A stretch of DNA of 64,000 nt from Psychrobacter frigidicola. GTDB lineage: Bacteria > Pseudomonadota > Gammaproteobacteria > Pseudomonadales > Moraxellaceae. The translations under genes were made by a program, and so were the position numbers. The notes under the pieces are model-generated. The model did no database searches. It was not told the origin of the DNA and saw nothing but the letters and a program-made list of their open reading frames with translations. The stretch is from assembly GCF_007997305.1 (NCBI RefSeq), contig NZ_VORZ01000001.1, positions 372,001-436,000 on the forward strand, in the 5' to 3' direction. Each line of letters starts with the position of its first letter. Position 1 is the stretch's first letter. This document shows positions 46,744 to 55,520 of this stretch, piece after piece.

Positions 46744-46816
46744 ATAGTTATATTTCCTTTTTATCTAAGTAGGTCGATTGCACTTCGGCTAATTAAATAT
46801 GAGATAGCTTATTATC

Positions 46817-46861
46817 TTCAATTTTCAAGTATGACTAACCTAATCGTATTTGAAAATTGAA
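46817..46861. repeat. Long inverted repeat
   Basis: TTCAATTTTCAA (46817-46828) is perfectly complementary to TTGAAAATTGAA (46850-46861). Pairing can extend three further positions inward with one G-T pair, leaving a loop of about 15 bases. It lacks a T-run, so it is not a normal terminator. Confidence 0.7.
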
Positions 46862-46930
46862 CTTGCTTAATGGTCAAGGATGATAACAGCTCGAAAGCCA
46901 TTACCATATTTCAAAATAAGTTTAAGGATA

Positions 46931-47050
46931 TTAAAGAGTTAGGAAAGACATAATAATTTCCCACCATTGTTTCCAGATACCTGTCGTCAGCATGTACTGT
47001 AAAATTAATATTGAAGAGTTTATAATAAAAAAAGTATCTTCAATCTTCAT
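46931..47050 (-). CDS. Possible 39-residue hydrophobic small protein
   Basis: Reading the minus strand from ATG at 47050, a 39-codon frame ends at TAA. AAGGA lies seven bases before the ATG, a better ribosome binding site than several real genes here. The product starts M-K-I-E-D-T and then has a hydrophobic stretch (F-F-I-I-N-S-S-I-L-I-L-Q-Y-M-L), a Trp-rich turn (W-K-Q-W-W) and a second hydrophobic end (I-I-M-S-F-L-T-L). It could be a small membrane peptide, for example a type I toxin-like product, but in AT-rich DNA such frames also arise by chance. Confidence 0.35.
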   Translation of the reverse strand: MKIEDTFFIINSSILILQYMLTTGIWKQWWEIIMSFLTL

Positions 47051-47133
47051 AAATAATTCCTTAGGAATTGCCATTAGTAAATAAAATAATGACCCCTAAG
47101 TCTTCGACGTGACAATCAACGATTTATCATGTA

Positions 47134-47276
47134 AGCTTTGTCCGTACGATTCCAAAGTAAAACAAAGCTAACAATCTGTGAATGTCCTATCTAAATCTTA
47201 GAAAATCATTCACCGGTTTTGGCTAAAATAGCCTTTTTTAAGCTGTGTCGAGCAGCCTATTCTGGGCTATTTTTTT
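47134..47276 (+). ncRNA. Possible structured RNA ending in one or two intrinsic terminators
   Basis: On the plus strand, hairpins follow one another. AGCTTTGT (47134-47141) pairs with ACAAAGCT (47162-47169). GTGAATG (47178-47184) pairs with CATTCAC (47207-47213). GGCTA (47221-47225) pairs with TAGCC (47229-47233), followed by six T. AATAGCC (47227-47233) can alternatively pair with GGCTATT (47265-47271), followed by more T. No plus-strand gene lies upstream that would need a terminator, so an independent RNA is a reasonable guess. No promoter was identified. Confidence 0.4.
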
Positions 47277-47448
47277 GCCTGTATTTCTAAGTTTCTGTTT
47301 TAGTTAAATTTTTTAAACATATTTTTTTCAATCTAACTAAGCAGAGAACATGCAACCTCACTGGTCACATGCTCTATATCTGAGCATTTAATTTCAATAA
47401 GTATTTCTTCAAACTACTAGGCTTAACTGTAGCATTTAATTTGTATAT

Positions 47449-49725
47449 CTATATCTTACAAGCCCCGCCAGCACAATCATCTTCCATATCCGCTTGGGCA
47501 TCATTCGCGCCATCACGCGTATTGTGATAATACAACGTCTTAACGCCCAGCTTATACGCGGTCAACAAGTCTTTGAGCAAGACCTTCATCGGCACACGGC
47601 CGCCTTCAAAGTGCGAGGGGTCATAGTTGGTATTGGCTGAGATACTTTGGTCGACGAACTTTTGCATAATAGCGACCAGTTGTAAATAGCCGTCATTATT
47701 CGGCATTTGCCACAATAATTCATAGTTATGCTTTAATTTTTCAATATCAGGCACCACTTGCTTTAAAATGCCATCTTTTGACGCTTTAATAGATACCAGA
47801 CCGCGTGGTGGCTCAATTCCATTAGTGGCGTTGGCAATCTGACTAGAAGTCTCAGACGGCATCAAGGCGGTTAGGGTGGAGTTACGTAGACCATGAGTAG
47901 TGATGTCAGTGCGCAGGGTTTCCCAATCTAAATGTAGCGGCTCTTGGCAGATTTTATCCAAGTCTTTCTTATAGGTATCAATCGGCAAGATACCTTGCGA
48001 ATACGTGGTCTCATTAAAGGCAGGGCACGCGCCTTGCTCTTTTGCCAATTTATTCGACGCTTTCAAGAGATAATATTGTAGCGCTTCAAATGTTTGATGA
48101 GTCAGACCAAGCGCACTGCCATCTGAATAGCGCACGCCATTCTTCGCCAGATAATAAGCGTAGTTAATCACGCCAACCCCTAACGTACGGCGACGCATAC
48201 TGCCATTTTCAGCGGCTTTAACCGGATAGTCTTGATAATCGAGTAGGGCATCGAGCGCACGGACGATCAGCTCAGCGGGTTCTTCGATATCGCTGACCTT
48301 GTCAACTTTACCTAAGTTAACCGCAGATAGCGTACAGAGTGCAATCTCGCCTTCTTCGTCATTGATATTATCAAGTGGCTTGGTCGGTAGCGCAATTTCC
48401 ATACAGAGATTGGATTGGCGAATTGGAGCGACGCTGGCATCAAATGGGCTATGGGTGTTGCAATGGTCCACGTTTTGAATATAGATACGGCCAGTGCTGG
48501 CGCGTTCTTGCATCATTAAGCTAAACAATTCGGTGGCTGGCACTTGACGCTGACGAATCGTTTTATCTTGCTCATATTTGGTATATAACTCTTCGAACTT
48601 ATCTTGGTCTTCAAAGAACGCATCGTATAAACCCGGCACATCTGATGGCGAGAATAAAGTGATATCTTGCCCTTTAATCAGACGGCTATATAAAGTTTTA
48701 TTAAGCTGAACGCCATAATCCATATGACGGACACGGTTGTCTTCAACGCCGCGGTTGTTTTTAAGCACTAATAGCGACTCAACTTCGAGATGCCATAATG
48801 GGTAGAATAACGTCGCTGCACCACCACGAACGCCGCCTTGTGAGCAACATTTAACAGCGGTTTGGAACAGTTTATAAAAAGGTACACAACCAGTATGTTG
48901 CGCTTCACCGCCACGGATAGGGCTACCAAGGGCGCGAATACGACCAGCATTGATACCAATACCAGCACGCTGCGAGACGTAGCGTACGATGGCGCTGGTG
49001 GTCGCGTTAATAGAGTCGAGGTTGTCACCGCACTCAATCAGTACGCATGAGCTGAACTGGCGTGAAGGCGTACGTACGCCTGACATAATAGGGGTAGGCA
49101 AAGAGATTTTGAATTGTGAGGTCGCATCATAGAAACGTTTTACATAGTGCAGACGCTCTGACTGGTCGTAGCTGGCAAATAGACACATGCCAACGAGCAT
49201 GTATAAAAACTGCGGGCTCTCGTAGACAGTCTTGGACACGCGGTCTTGCACGAGGTATTTACCGGCCATTTGCTCAACAGCGGCATAAGCCAAATTCATA
49301 TCGCGCCAATGGTCGATATACTCGTCTAACTCATCAAATTCGGCATGGCTATAATCGGCTAAGATATGTTGATCGTATTTACCAGCATCAGTAAGCTTAG
49401 TGACATGATCAAATAGAGAGGGCGGGGTAAATTTATTATAAGCAATTTTACGCAGATGAAAAATCGCTAAACGGGCAGCGACATACTGATAATCAGGCGT
49501 ATCTTCAGAGATTAAATCAGCGGCAGACTTGATGATCGTTTCATGAATATCACGAGTTTTGATGCCTTCATAGAACTGGATATGTGACTTTAGCTCAATT
49601 TGTGACACGGACACATTATCTAACTTGTGAGCGGCCCACTCGATGACTTTGTGAATTTTATCTAAATCAATAGGCTCGAGACGTCCGTCACGTTTGGTCA
49701 CTTGAATTTTATCGATATGTGTCAT
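47449..49725 (-). CDS. nrdA: Class Ia ribonucleoside-diphosphate reductase alpha subunit
   Basis: Catalytic subunit reducing ribonucleoside diphosphates to deoxy forms. It has 758 residues, close to E. coli NrdA (761). An N-terminal ATP-cone (V-T-K-R-D-G-R-L-E-P-I-D, R-L-A-I-F-H-L-R) implies dATP feedback control. The active-site region includes F-S-S-C-V-L-I-E-C-G-D, and N-L-C-M-E-I is in the barrel. The C-terminal C-A-G-G-A-C-K-I holds the redox-active cysteine pair reduced by thioredoxin or glutaredoxin. GAGGG precedes the ATG. A pair of NrdR-box-like sites lies about 160-210 bases upstream. Confidence 0.97.
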   Translation of the reverse strand: MTHIDKIQVTKRDGRLEPIDLDKIHKVIEWAAHKLDNVSVSQIELKSHIQFYEGIKTRDIHETIIKSAADLISEDTPDYQYVAARLAIFHLRKIAYNKFTPPSLFDHVTKLTDAGKYDQHILADYSHAEFDELDEYIDHWRDMNLAYAAVEQMAGKYLVQDRVSKTVYESPQFLYMLVGMCLFASYDQSERLHYVKRFYDATSQFKISLPTPIMSGVRTPSRQFSSCVLIECGDNLDSINATTSAIVRYVSQRAGIGINAGRIRALGSPIRGGEAQHTGCVPFYKLFQTAVKCCSQGGVRGGAATLFYPLWHLEVESLLVLKNNRGVEDNRVRHMDYGVQLNKTLYSRLIKGQDITLFSPSDVPGLYDAFFEDQDKFEELYTKYEQDKTIRQRQVPATELFSLMMQERASTGRIYIQNVDHCNTHSPFDASVAPIRQSNLCMEIALPTKPLDNINDEEGEIALCTLSAVNLGKVDKVSDIEEPAELIVRALDALLDYQDYPVKAAENGSMRRRTLGVGVINYAYYLAKNGVRYSDGSALGLTHQTFEALQYYLLKASNKLAKEQGACPAFNETTYSQGILPIDTYKKDLDKICQEPLHLDWETLRTDITTHGLRNSTLTALMPSETSSQIANATNGIEPPRGLVSIKASKDGILKQVVPDIEKLKHNYELLWQMPNNDGYLQLVAIMQKFVDQSISANTNYDPSHFEGGRVPMKVLLKDLLTAYKLGVKTLYYHNTRDGANDAQADMEDDCAGGACKI

Positions 49726-49886
49726 GCTACCCTCGGTTATTTATTGCTGATATTGTCTGTTAGCGGATAAACTCGCTCAACATTTCTTTATCATATTATT
49801 GATTGCTATGATTAATAACGATTACGCTAGTTAAGCTTTTTTAGACAAAAGTAAAGCACTACCCATAGTGAGAATAAAGTCACTGG

Positions 49887-49934
49887 GCACTACATATAGC
49901 GTGTTTGTTATTAAGTAGGCACAATATAGCGGGA
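49887..49934 (-). promoter_or_regulatory. Tandem NrdR-box-like sites upstream of nrdA
   Basis: GCACTACATATAGCGT (49887-49902) matches 13 of 16 positions of the NrdR box as I recall it (acaCwAtATaTwGtgt), including all strongly conserved bases. GCACAATATAGCGGGA (49919-49934) matches 11 of 16, with a weaker right half. The boxes are 32 bases apart start to start, about three helical turns, the known spacing for cooperative NrdR binding. They are best placed to repress nrdA when dATP or ATP loads NrdR. Confidence 0.75.
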
Positions 49935-50165
49935 ATATTTTGAAAATACTATATTGATTTTAGAGGCAAACTATGTTGCCGGAGAGCTTTGATGTGTTCA
50001 ATTTTTAGCAAAGGACGATGGGATAAGGGTTAAGCGAATTATCAATAAAAATAAAATAAAATTAAATAAATGGCTTGCGTTTTTATCTAACTAGGCCTGA
50101 GAAATGATTCGTTACGATAGTGACGGCTCTATTCATATTACGGGCGCTGATTGTACCGCACACCA

Positions 50166-50196
50166 CAAAAAATCGCCACCCATAAGCGTGACGATT
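50166..50196 (-). terminator. Rho-independent terminator after the DUF493 gene
   Basis: On the minus strand AATCGTCAC pairs with GTGGCGATT (one G-T pair), followed by TTTTTT. It lies about 55 bases past the stop. Confidence 0.8.
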
Positions 50197-50250
50197 GTGG
50201 TTACTATCAGTGTTTTAATTTCTAAATTAGACAATATTTAAAAACTCAAA

Positions 50251-50634
50251 CTACATAACAATGCGTACGGTTTTAGCGTCATCGAGTGCCGCATATAGCG
50301 TGTTCACTTGTTCAGCGGTAGTCAAGTATAGATTAACGCGCGCAGAGTGGAAACGCCCTGTTTTAGATGGCTTTATTTCAATAGAGGCCAAGTCAAAATC
50401 AGGGAACTGGCTACCAAGAATTAGCTTAACTTCATTGAGTAAGCTTTCATGCTCGCCCTCATGCCCGATAATACTTAATGGGTAGTCCATAGGGAAGTTC
50501 CAGAGCTCAGGATTCTGAATATCTGTTTTCTTACCTTTGATTTTATCATTGCCTAATGACACATCAGAGACGTTGACTTCTTTTTTAGAATTTTGGTTTT
50601 GTTGATCAGGTTTGTTATCTTGATTGTCGCTCAT
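50251..50634 (-). CDS. DUF493 (YbeD) family protein
   Basis: Small cytoplasmic protein of 127 residues with an ACT-like ferredoxin fold. The conserved core starts W-N-F-P-M-D-Y-P-L-S-I-I-G and continues with a strand-helix pattern to V-R-I-V-M at the end. About 45 charged residues (Asn/Gln/Lys-rich) precede the core, making it longer than E. coli YbeD (87). YbeD is usually next to lipB, where a lipoate-related role has been suggested; here lipB is far away. It lies upstream of nothing else on its strand before nrdA, and rpoD's terminator separates it from rpoD. Confidence 0.88.
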   Translation of the reverse strand: MSDNQDNKPDQQNQNSKKEVNVSDVSLGNDKIKGKKTDIQNPELWNFPMDYPLSIIGHEGEHESLLNEVKLILGSQFPDFDLASIEIKPSKTGRFHSARVNLYLTTAEQVNTLYAALDDAKTVRIVM

Positions 50635-50679
50635 AATTGAGTCCTTATCGTTGTTGGGTGTTATGATTTAATAAGCCAC

Positions 50680-50705
50680 AAAAAAGCTGAGACTTAGCTC
50701 AGCTT
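50680..50705 (-). terminator. Rho-independent terminator after rpoD
   Basis: AAGCTGAG pairs with CTCAGCTT around a six-base loop, followed on the minus strand by a run of T. It lies about 54 bases past the rpoD stop. Confidence 0.9.
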
Positions 50706-50758
50706 CTAATACTATATCTTATTTACTTTATAAGGACTTACTCTACTATTTTCAAGCA

Positions 50759-52678
50759 CTAGTCGTTTTCAAGGAAAGAGCGTAGATGCTCAGAGCGTGA
50801 AGGGTGACGTAGTTTGCGCAGAGCTTTAGCTTCAATCTGACGAATACGCTCACGAGTCACATCGAACTGCTTACCGACTTCTTCGAGGGTATGGTCAGTT
50901 GGCATATCGATACCAAAGCGCATCTTCAGCACGCGTGCTTCACGTTCAGTTAGATTGCTAAGCACATCACGCGTGGCTTCACGTAGACCGGCAGCCGTCG
51001 CATCGTCAACCGGGCTTGAAATAGTACCATCTTCAATAAAGTCGCCTAGGTGCGAGTCTTCATCATCACCGATAGGGGTTTCCATTGAAATCGGTTCTTT
51101 AGCGATTTTGAGAACTTTACGGACTTTGACTTCGTCCATCTCTAGGCGTTCGCCTAATTCCTCAGGCGTCGGCTCGCGTCCCATTTCTTGTAGCAATTGA
51201 CGAGAAACACGGTTGATTTTATTAATCGTTTCAATCATATGCACCGGAATACGAATGGTACGCGCCTGATCCGCGATAGAGCGGGTGATTGCTTGACGAA
51301 TCCACCATGTGGCATAGGTTGAGAACTTGTAACCACGGCGATATTCAAATTTATCAACCGCTTTCATCAAGCCGATATTACCTTCTTGGATCAAATCCAA
51401 GAACTGTAAACCGCGGTTGGTATATTTTTTGGCAATTGAAATCACAAGACGTAAGTTGGCTTCAACCATTTCTTTCTTAGCGCGACGTGCTTTGGCTTCA
51501 CCGATGGCCATCCGGCGCGCAACGTCCTTCATGTCATGAATTTCCATGTCGAGCTGATGCTCGTAATCAAGAATTTGACGTTGTAGGAGAATGACATCAT
51601 CGGTCACTTTCTCTAACGTGCCAGCAAACGCCGGCTTGCCTTTAAGACGTTCAGTTAACCAGTCAACGTTGGTCTCATTACTTGGGAACGTTTTGCGGAA
51701 TTCCTCACGCGGCATCCGACCACGGCGAATAACCAGACGCATAATTTGGCGTTCATGCTTGCGCACATCGTCATAGACGTCATGCATAATGGCCATAACT
51801 TGGTCTGACATGCGGTTATTTAGTTTGAGCATCATAAAGCGTACAGCAAGTTGTTCATAAGCTTCGACAGCCTGCGCGCTACCACGACCGAAATCAAGCA
51901 AGGCCTGTTTGGCAGTAATAAACAGCCCTTCGATTTCCTCTAAACGCAAGCGTACTTCTTCTGGATCAATACCACCCGTTTCTTCTTCCGCTTCTTCTTC
52001 GACTTCTTCTTCCTCTTCGTCATCACCATCAGCTTTGGCTTTAGGATCTACTTTTGGCTTAATGACTGGCGGCTTTAGTTTTTCTTCTCTCGCCGCTTCT
52101 CTCTCTTCTTTTGCCACTTCTTTGGCCACTATTGCTGCAGCTTTATCTTCTTCAGTTTCAGGGTCTAAAAAACCAGTAATGACGTCAGAAAGTTTCTTTT
52201 CGCCATCTTGCACTTTTTGATATTCATCCAGTACATATTGCACCGTTCCTGGCCAGTAAGACATGGCGTGTTGCACATCACGGATACCTTCTTCAATACG
52301 CTTAGCAATCGCAATCTCGCCCTCGCGAGTTAACAAATCGACCGTACCCATCTCACGCATATACATACGTACAGGATCCGTGGTGCGACCCGGATCCGTC
52401 TCAACCGCTGCCAATACGGCTGCGGCCTCATCTGCTGCTGACTCGTCATCGCTTGACTCATCGTTCATCAAGATATCATCAGCGTCAGGTGCGGACTCAA
52501 ATATTTTGATACCAACGTCGGTCAGCATCTGGACGATATCTTCAATTTGATCGCTTTCGGTGATAGAGTCGGGCAGTTGGTCATTCACCTCAGCGTAGGT
52601 CAAATACCCTTGCTCTTTACCCATTTGGATTAAGGTGGCCAGCTGAGATGTGGACTTAGAAACTGACTTATCGTTCAT
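50759..52678 (-). CDS. rpoD: RNA polymerase sigma factor RpoD (sigma-70)
   Basis: Primary sigma factor, 639 residues. Region 1.1 is at the N-terminus. Region 1.2 has [12 protein letters not shown] non-conserved insert contains an acidic run of about 20 Glu/Asp near residues 215-235. Region 2 has [16 protein letters not shown] and [10 protein letters not shown] for -10 melting. Region 4.2 has [17 protein letters not shown] for -35 binding. It lies downstream of dnaG on the same strand, the macromolecular-synthesis gene order without rpsU, but a hairpin terminator lies between. Confidence 0.97.
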   Translation of the reverse strand: MNDKSVSKSTSQLATLIQMGKEQGYLTYAEVNDQLPDSITESDQIEDIVQMLTDVGIKIFESAPDADDILMNDESSDDESAADEAAAVLAAVETDPGRTTDPVRMYMREMGTVDLLTREGEIAIAKRIEEGIRDVQHAMSYWPGTVQYVLDEYQKVQDGEKKLSDVITGFLDPETEEDKAAAIVAKEVAKEEREAAREEKLKPPVIKPKVDPKAKADGDDEEEEEVEEEAEEETGGIDPEEVRLRLEEIEGLFITAKQALLDFGRGSAQAVEAYEQLAVRFMMLKLNNRMSDQVMAIMHDVYDDVRKHERQIMRLVIRRGRMPREEFRKTFPSNETNVDWLTERLKGKPAFAGTLEKVTDDVILLQRQILDYEHQLDMEIHDMKDVARRMAIGEAKARRAKKEMVEANLRLVISIAKKYTNRGLQFLDLIQEGNIGLMKAVDKFEYRRGYKFSTYATWWIRQAITRSIADQARTIRIPVHMIETINKINRVSRQLLQEMGREPTPEELGERLEMDEVKVRKVLKIAKEPISMETPIGDDEDSHLGDFIEDGTISSPVDDATAAGLREATRDVLSNLTEREARVLKMRFGIDMPTDHTLEEVGKQFDVTRERIRQIEAKALRKLRHPSRSEHLRSFLEND

Positions 52679-52749
52679 AAATACTCACTTTGTTTGTGTC
52701 GGGAATTTTCATTATATGACGGCTTGCAACGTGATGCGGGCGTTGATCT

Positions 52750-52779
52750 ACTCTACAGAGTGATCACAAAAAACGTCAA
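52750..52779 (-). promoter_or_regulatory. Candidate sigma-70 promoter for rpoD
   Basis: On the minus strand TTGACG (52774-52779) is followed after 18 bases by TAGAGT (52750-52755). This is a fair match to -35 and -10 elements about 70 bases before the rpoD ATG. A TATAAT at 52711-52716 lacks a matching -35. Confidence 0.4.
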
Positions 52780-52933
52780 GTGAGTCAATAATAAAAATAA
52801 ATGAATGTGAATAACGGCTCAAAATTAATAATAAAATGGTTCAAGGTCGTACTTAAGTCATATAAATAATATTTAAAAAATGTGGGTCATAGTGGTAAGC
52901 AGTATATTAATAACCCTAAAATTAGTAATCATT

Positions 52934-52958
52934 AAAAGGCGCTACCTATAACAGCGCC
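52934..52958 (-). terminator. Probable terminator after dnaG
   Basis: GGCGCT and AGCGCC form a six-pair GC-rich stem with a nine-base loop, followed on the minus strand by TTTT. It lies about 190 bases past the dnaG stop. Confidence 0.65.
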
Positions 52959-53151
52959 GTATTTTAACACAATCTACTTAATCTAGACTATGGCTATCAC
53001 TTCTGGGCTATTTAACGGCAATAACTTACCATCCATAGTAGATTGTTGTTATGCACAATCATAAATAATGGGGTCAATGAGTATCGTTTTAAAGGGTTGC
53101 TGGTTTATAAAGTAAAAATTAAGAAATAGTTTAAGTGTTATTGATAAAAAA

Positions 53152-55377
53152 TTAATTTTGAATACTAATCATTTGCGCTGACTGTTCCGCTTGCTGCGCT
53201 CGTAGCCAGTTACTCAGTAACTGCGTCTGCTTACGTACAACGGCAAGCTTGATATTATTAGGGTTTTGGATCAGCTCTTGCATCTTTTTCTTCATATGAA
53301 GTTCGAGAAGCTGACTGACTAACTCCTCGACTAAACCATCAAGGCTTAGAATGTTTCTTGTAATTAGGGTTTTATAAAACGATCCCCAACTGCGACTGAG
53401 CATTTCCTGGGTCATCGGTTCCACATTAGACAAAATAAAATGTGCAGCGGCATTTATATCTTGCGGCAAATAGGCCAAACAGCGTTGAATGGTGCTTACG
53501 ACATCAAGCAACGCTGCGTCCTGCAAGTCAGCCCATGCTAACGGGCGCAGAGCATCGGCAGGTGCTCTTTGCTTAATATGGGCCGGCAAGTCTAAACTAT
53601 GAATACCCGCTTGCTGCCAAATAGCCTTGATAGGGTCGTCTTGCAATAATGTCCGTGGCTGAAATAAAAAGCACAATTGTAACTGCTGACTGGCGGTCAT
53701 ATCACCAATAAAATCTACTAAGGCGTCTTTTGCTTCAGTATTTTGACTGCGTTTACCACCAAGCTTTTGATAAATATCGTTATTTAGCAGGTAACGAAAG
53801 CTGCTGCCTTTAGGGAGGGATGTGGTCAGTGCGCGCACTTGTGACATCAATTTTGCTTTGCCTTCTACCAACGATAAGTCGTGGCGTTCACTTAGATAAG
53901 CAAAGATATACTGTGACAGCGGCATGGCATTGGTGATTTGCTCACGCATGGCCTCATCGCCCTGACTTTTAATAAACGTATCTGGGTCTTGGTTATTAGG
54001 CAGGGTCAAAAACCGCAGTTCTTTATCGTCACTGAGTACTGGTAAGCTGACTTCAAGTGTGCGCCAAGCGGCTTTTTGTCCCGCGCTATCGCCATCAAAG
54101 CTCAAAGTTAAAGTCGGATTCAAGGTCAATAAGCGCGAGATTTGGCTCTCGTTAATTGCCGTACCCATTGAGGCAACCGCACCATAAATACCCGCTTGGT
54201 AAAGAGCAATCACATCCATATAGCCTTCGACCACCATCCAGCTATTAGCACGCTGCTGGCGAGATTCATAATAGCCGTATAGCACGTGCTGTTTATGAAA
54301 GACTGGTGAGTCCGAGGAGTTAATATATTTTGGCTTAACCTCATCATCAAGCGCCCGCCCACCAAAGCCAATCACCCGTCCTTGATTATCACGAATCGGA
54401 AAAATAACCCGATCGCGCAATAAGTCATAGTCACGTCCAGATTCCGATTGGCGCACAAGCCCCAACGCTTTTAGACCCTCGATATCGTGCGGAAACTGAT
54501 GTTCAAGATGTTGCCAACCAAAGGGGGCATAACCCAGTCCAAAAGTGTCTAAACTTTGCTCAGAGACCCCGCGTGCCGTAAAGTAGTGTTTGGCATGCGG
54601 GTGGGTGGTTAGGTTGTGCTGATAAAATTGTTGAATCTGGCTTAATAATTCGTATAAGTTACCGTCTTTGTCAGCAGCGATACTATTGCTACTTGTAGTT
54701 GGGGCATCGTCATCCATTAACCATGCAGGCGGGTAACCTTGTTGCTCAGCAGAATCATACTCTGCATTGCCATACTCTGTATTACTATAATCTATAGTGC
54801 TGTAATCTATAGTGCTGTAATCGATGTCCGCATAAGGAATCTGATTTGGCGCGTTATCATAGCTTGCGTTGTCGTAAGTAGAAAGACCGTTGTTATTAGT
54901 ATCGTCATAAGCCTCACTATCATAATGAGCATCACTATCATAATAAGGGTAATCAGGTAGGCTAATTTCTGACGATGAAGTGTTAGGTACCGGCTTAGGT
55001 CTTTGCGGTTGCGGTTCGGGCGTTGGCTTTATTATGGGTTTAGGCGTTGGTTTATTGCGTCGATAGCTGACATTTTGCTGCTCCTCAACAGGTATCTCAA
55101 TGCCGGTCTGCTTTGATAGCTCATTGACCGCTTCGATAAAGGTTAGGTTTTCATAATCGCGCAAAAAACTGATGGCATTGCCACCGACGCTACAGCCAAA
55201 GCAATGATAGATGTTTTTTTGTGGATTGACATAAAATGAAGGTGATTTTTCACCGTGGAATGGACAGCAGCCTTTGTACTCACTACCTGCGCGTTTAAGC
55301 GTAGTATGACGACCAATAATACTGATAAGATCAGCTTGGCTATTTAATTGTTCGAGGATATGATTGGGAATACTCAT
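53152..55377 (-). CDS. dnaG: DNA primase with a long Tyr/Asp-rich linker
   Basis: Makes RNA primers for replication. It has 741 residues against 581 in E. coli. The zinc-binding domain has ligands C38, H41, C59 and C62. The catalytic domain carries E-G-Y-M-D-V-I-A-L and S-F-D-G-D-S-A-G-Q-K-A, the metal-binding TOPRIM motifs. A C-terminal helicase-binding domain ends the protein. The extra length is mainly a linker of about 130 residues (103-236) between the zinc and catalytic domains: a Pro/Lys section, then tandem Y-S-T-I-D-like units rich in Tyr, Asp and Asn. No ribosome binding site is obvious. The motif residues appear intact. Confidence 0.95.
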   Translation of the reverse strand: MSIPNHILEQLNSQADLISIIGRHTTLKRAGSEYKGCCPFHGEKSPSFYVNPQKNIYHCFGCSVGGNAISFLRDYENLTFIEAVNELSKQTGIEIPVEEQQNVSYRRNKPTPKPIIKPTPEPQPQRPKPVPNTSSSEISLPDYPYYDSDAHYDSEAYDDTNNNGLSTYDNASYDNAPNQIPYADIDYSTIDYSTIDYSNTEYGNAEYDSAEQQGYPPAWLMDDDAPTTSSNSIAADKDGNLYELLSQIQQFYQHNLTTHPHAKHYFTARGVSEQSLDTFGLGYAPFGWQHLEHQFPHDIEGLKALGLVRQSESGRDYDLLRDRVIFPIRDNQGRVIGFGGRALDDEVKPKYINSSDSPVFHKQHVLYGYYESRQQRANSWMVVEGYMDVIALYQAGIYGAVASMGTAINESQISRLLTLNPTLTLSFDGDSAGQKAAWRTLEVSLPVLSDDKELRFLTLPNNQDPDTFIKSQGDEAMREQITNAMPLSQYIFAYLSERHDLSLVEGKAKLMSQVRALTTSLPKGSSFRYLLNNDIYQKLGGKRSQNTEAKDALVDFIGDMTASQQLQLCFLFQPRTLLQDDPIKAIWQQAGIHSLDLPAHIKQRAPADALRPLAWADLQDAALLDVVSTIQRCLAYLPQDINAAAHFILSNVEPMTQEMLSRSWGSFYKTLITRNILSLDGLVEELVSQLLELHMKKKMQELIQNPNNIKLAVVRKQTQLLSNWLRAQQAEQSAQMISIQN
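54763..54822 (-). repeat. Short tandem repeat in the dnaG linker
   Basis: Consecutive 15-base units containing ATAGTGCTGTAATC-like sequence encode successive Y-S-T-I-D motifs in the primase linker. At least two units are identical and others are degenerate. Confidence 0.7.
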
Positions 55378-55435
55378 ACAAAAAATAATTTACCATAGAC
55401 AATGTAAGTAGAACGATACAACAGAATAAAAACGG

Positions 55436-55473
55436 AAAAGTAAGGCCAACTATATAGTTGGCCTTACTTTTTT
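55436..55473 (-). terminator. Rho-independent terminator after bamD
   Basis: A fifteen-pair perfect stem (AAAAGTAAGGCCAAC with its complement) around TATATA, 48 bases past the bamD stop. It separates bamD from dnaG. Confidence 0.9.
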
Positions 55474-55520
55474 ATCGTGAGTTATAGATGGCTTAAAGTA
55501 ATAGTAATTGTTTATATAAT

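Larger units (their letters stand above)
46744..47448. other. 705-base AT-rich region downstream of nrdA with hairpins and a possible small ORF
   Basis: Besides the entries listed separately (inverted repeat at 46817-46861, small ORF at 46931-47050, possible structured RNA at 47134-47276) I see no gene. No terminator for nrdA itself with T-run on the minus strand is evident. Confidence 0.5.
49726..50250. other. Regulatory region upstream of nrdA
   Basis: 525 bases holding two NrdR-box-like sites (49887-49902 and 49919-49934), the terminator of the DUF493 gene (50166-50196) and AT-rich sequence. A 45-codon plus-strand frame at 50104-50241 overlaps that terminator and is not accepted as a gene. 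Confidence 0.6.
52679..53151. other. dnaG-rpoD intergenic region
   Basis: 473 AT-rich bases containing the dnaG terminator and the likely rpoD promoter, each listed separately. No small gene is seen. Confidence 0.5.

Noticed and set aside
46864..46953. 27-codon plus-strand frame opposite the possible small membrane peptide
   Set aside because: Very short, no ribosome binding site, and no similarity to anything I recognise.
45555..47050. Toxin-antitoxin or complete phage-defence module between nrdA and nrdB
   Set aside because: Only isolated hints exist (UDG-like gene, small hydrophobic frame, antitoxin-like N-terminus). No recognised nuclease, toxin fold or linked operon supports a full system.
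50104..50241. 45-codon plus-strand frame with a hydrophobic C-terminus
   Set aside because: It spans the minus-strand terminator of the DUF493 gene, which explains the sequence better, and its ribosome binding site is weak.
54739..54960. 73-codon plus-strand frame opposite dnaG
   Set aside because: It is the antisense shadow of the repetitive primase linker, which gives a falsely hydrophobic protein.
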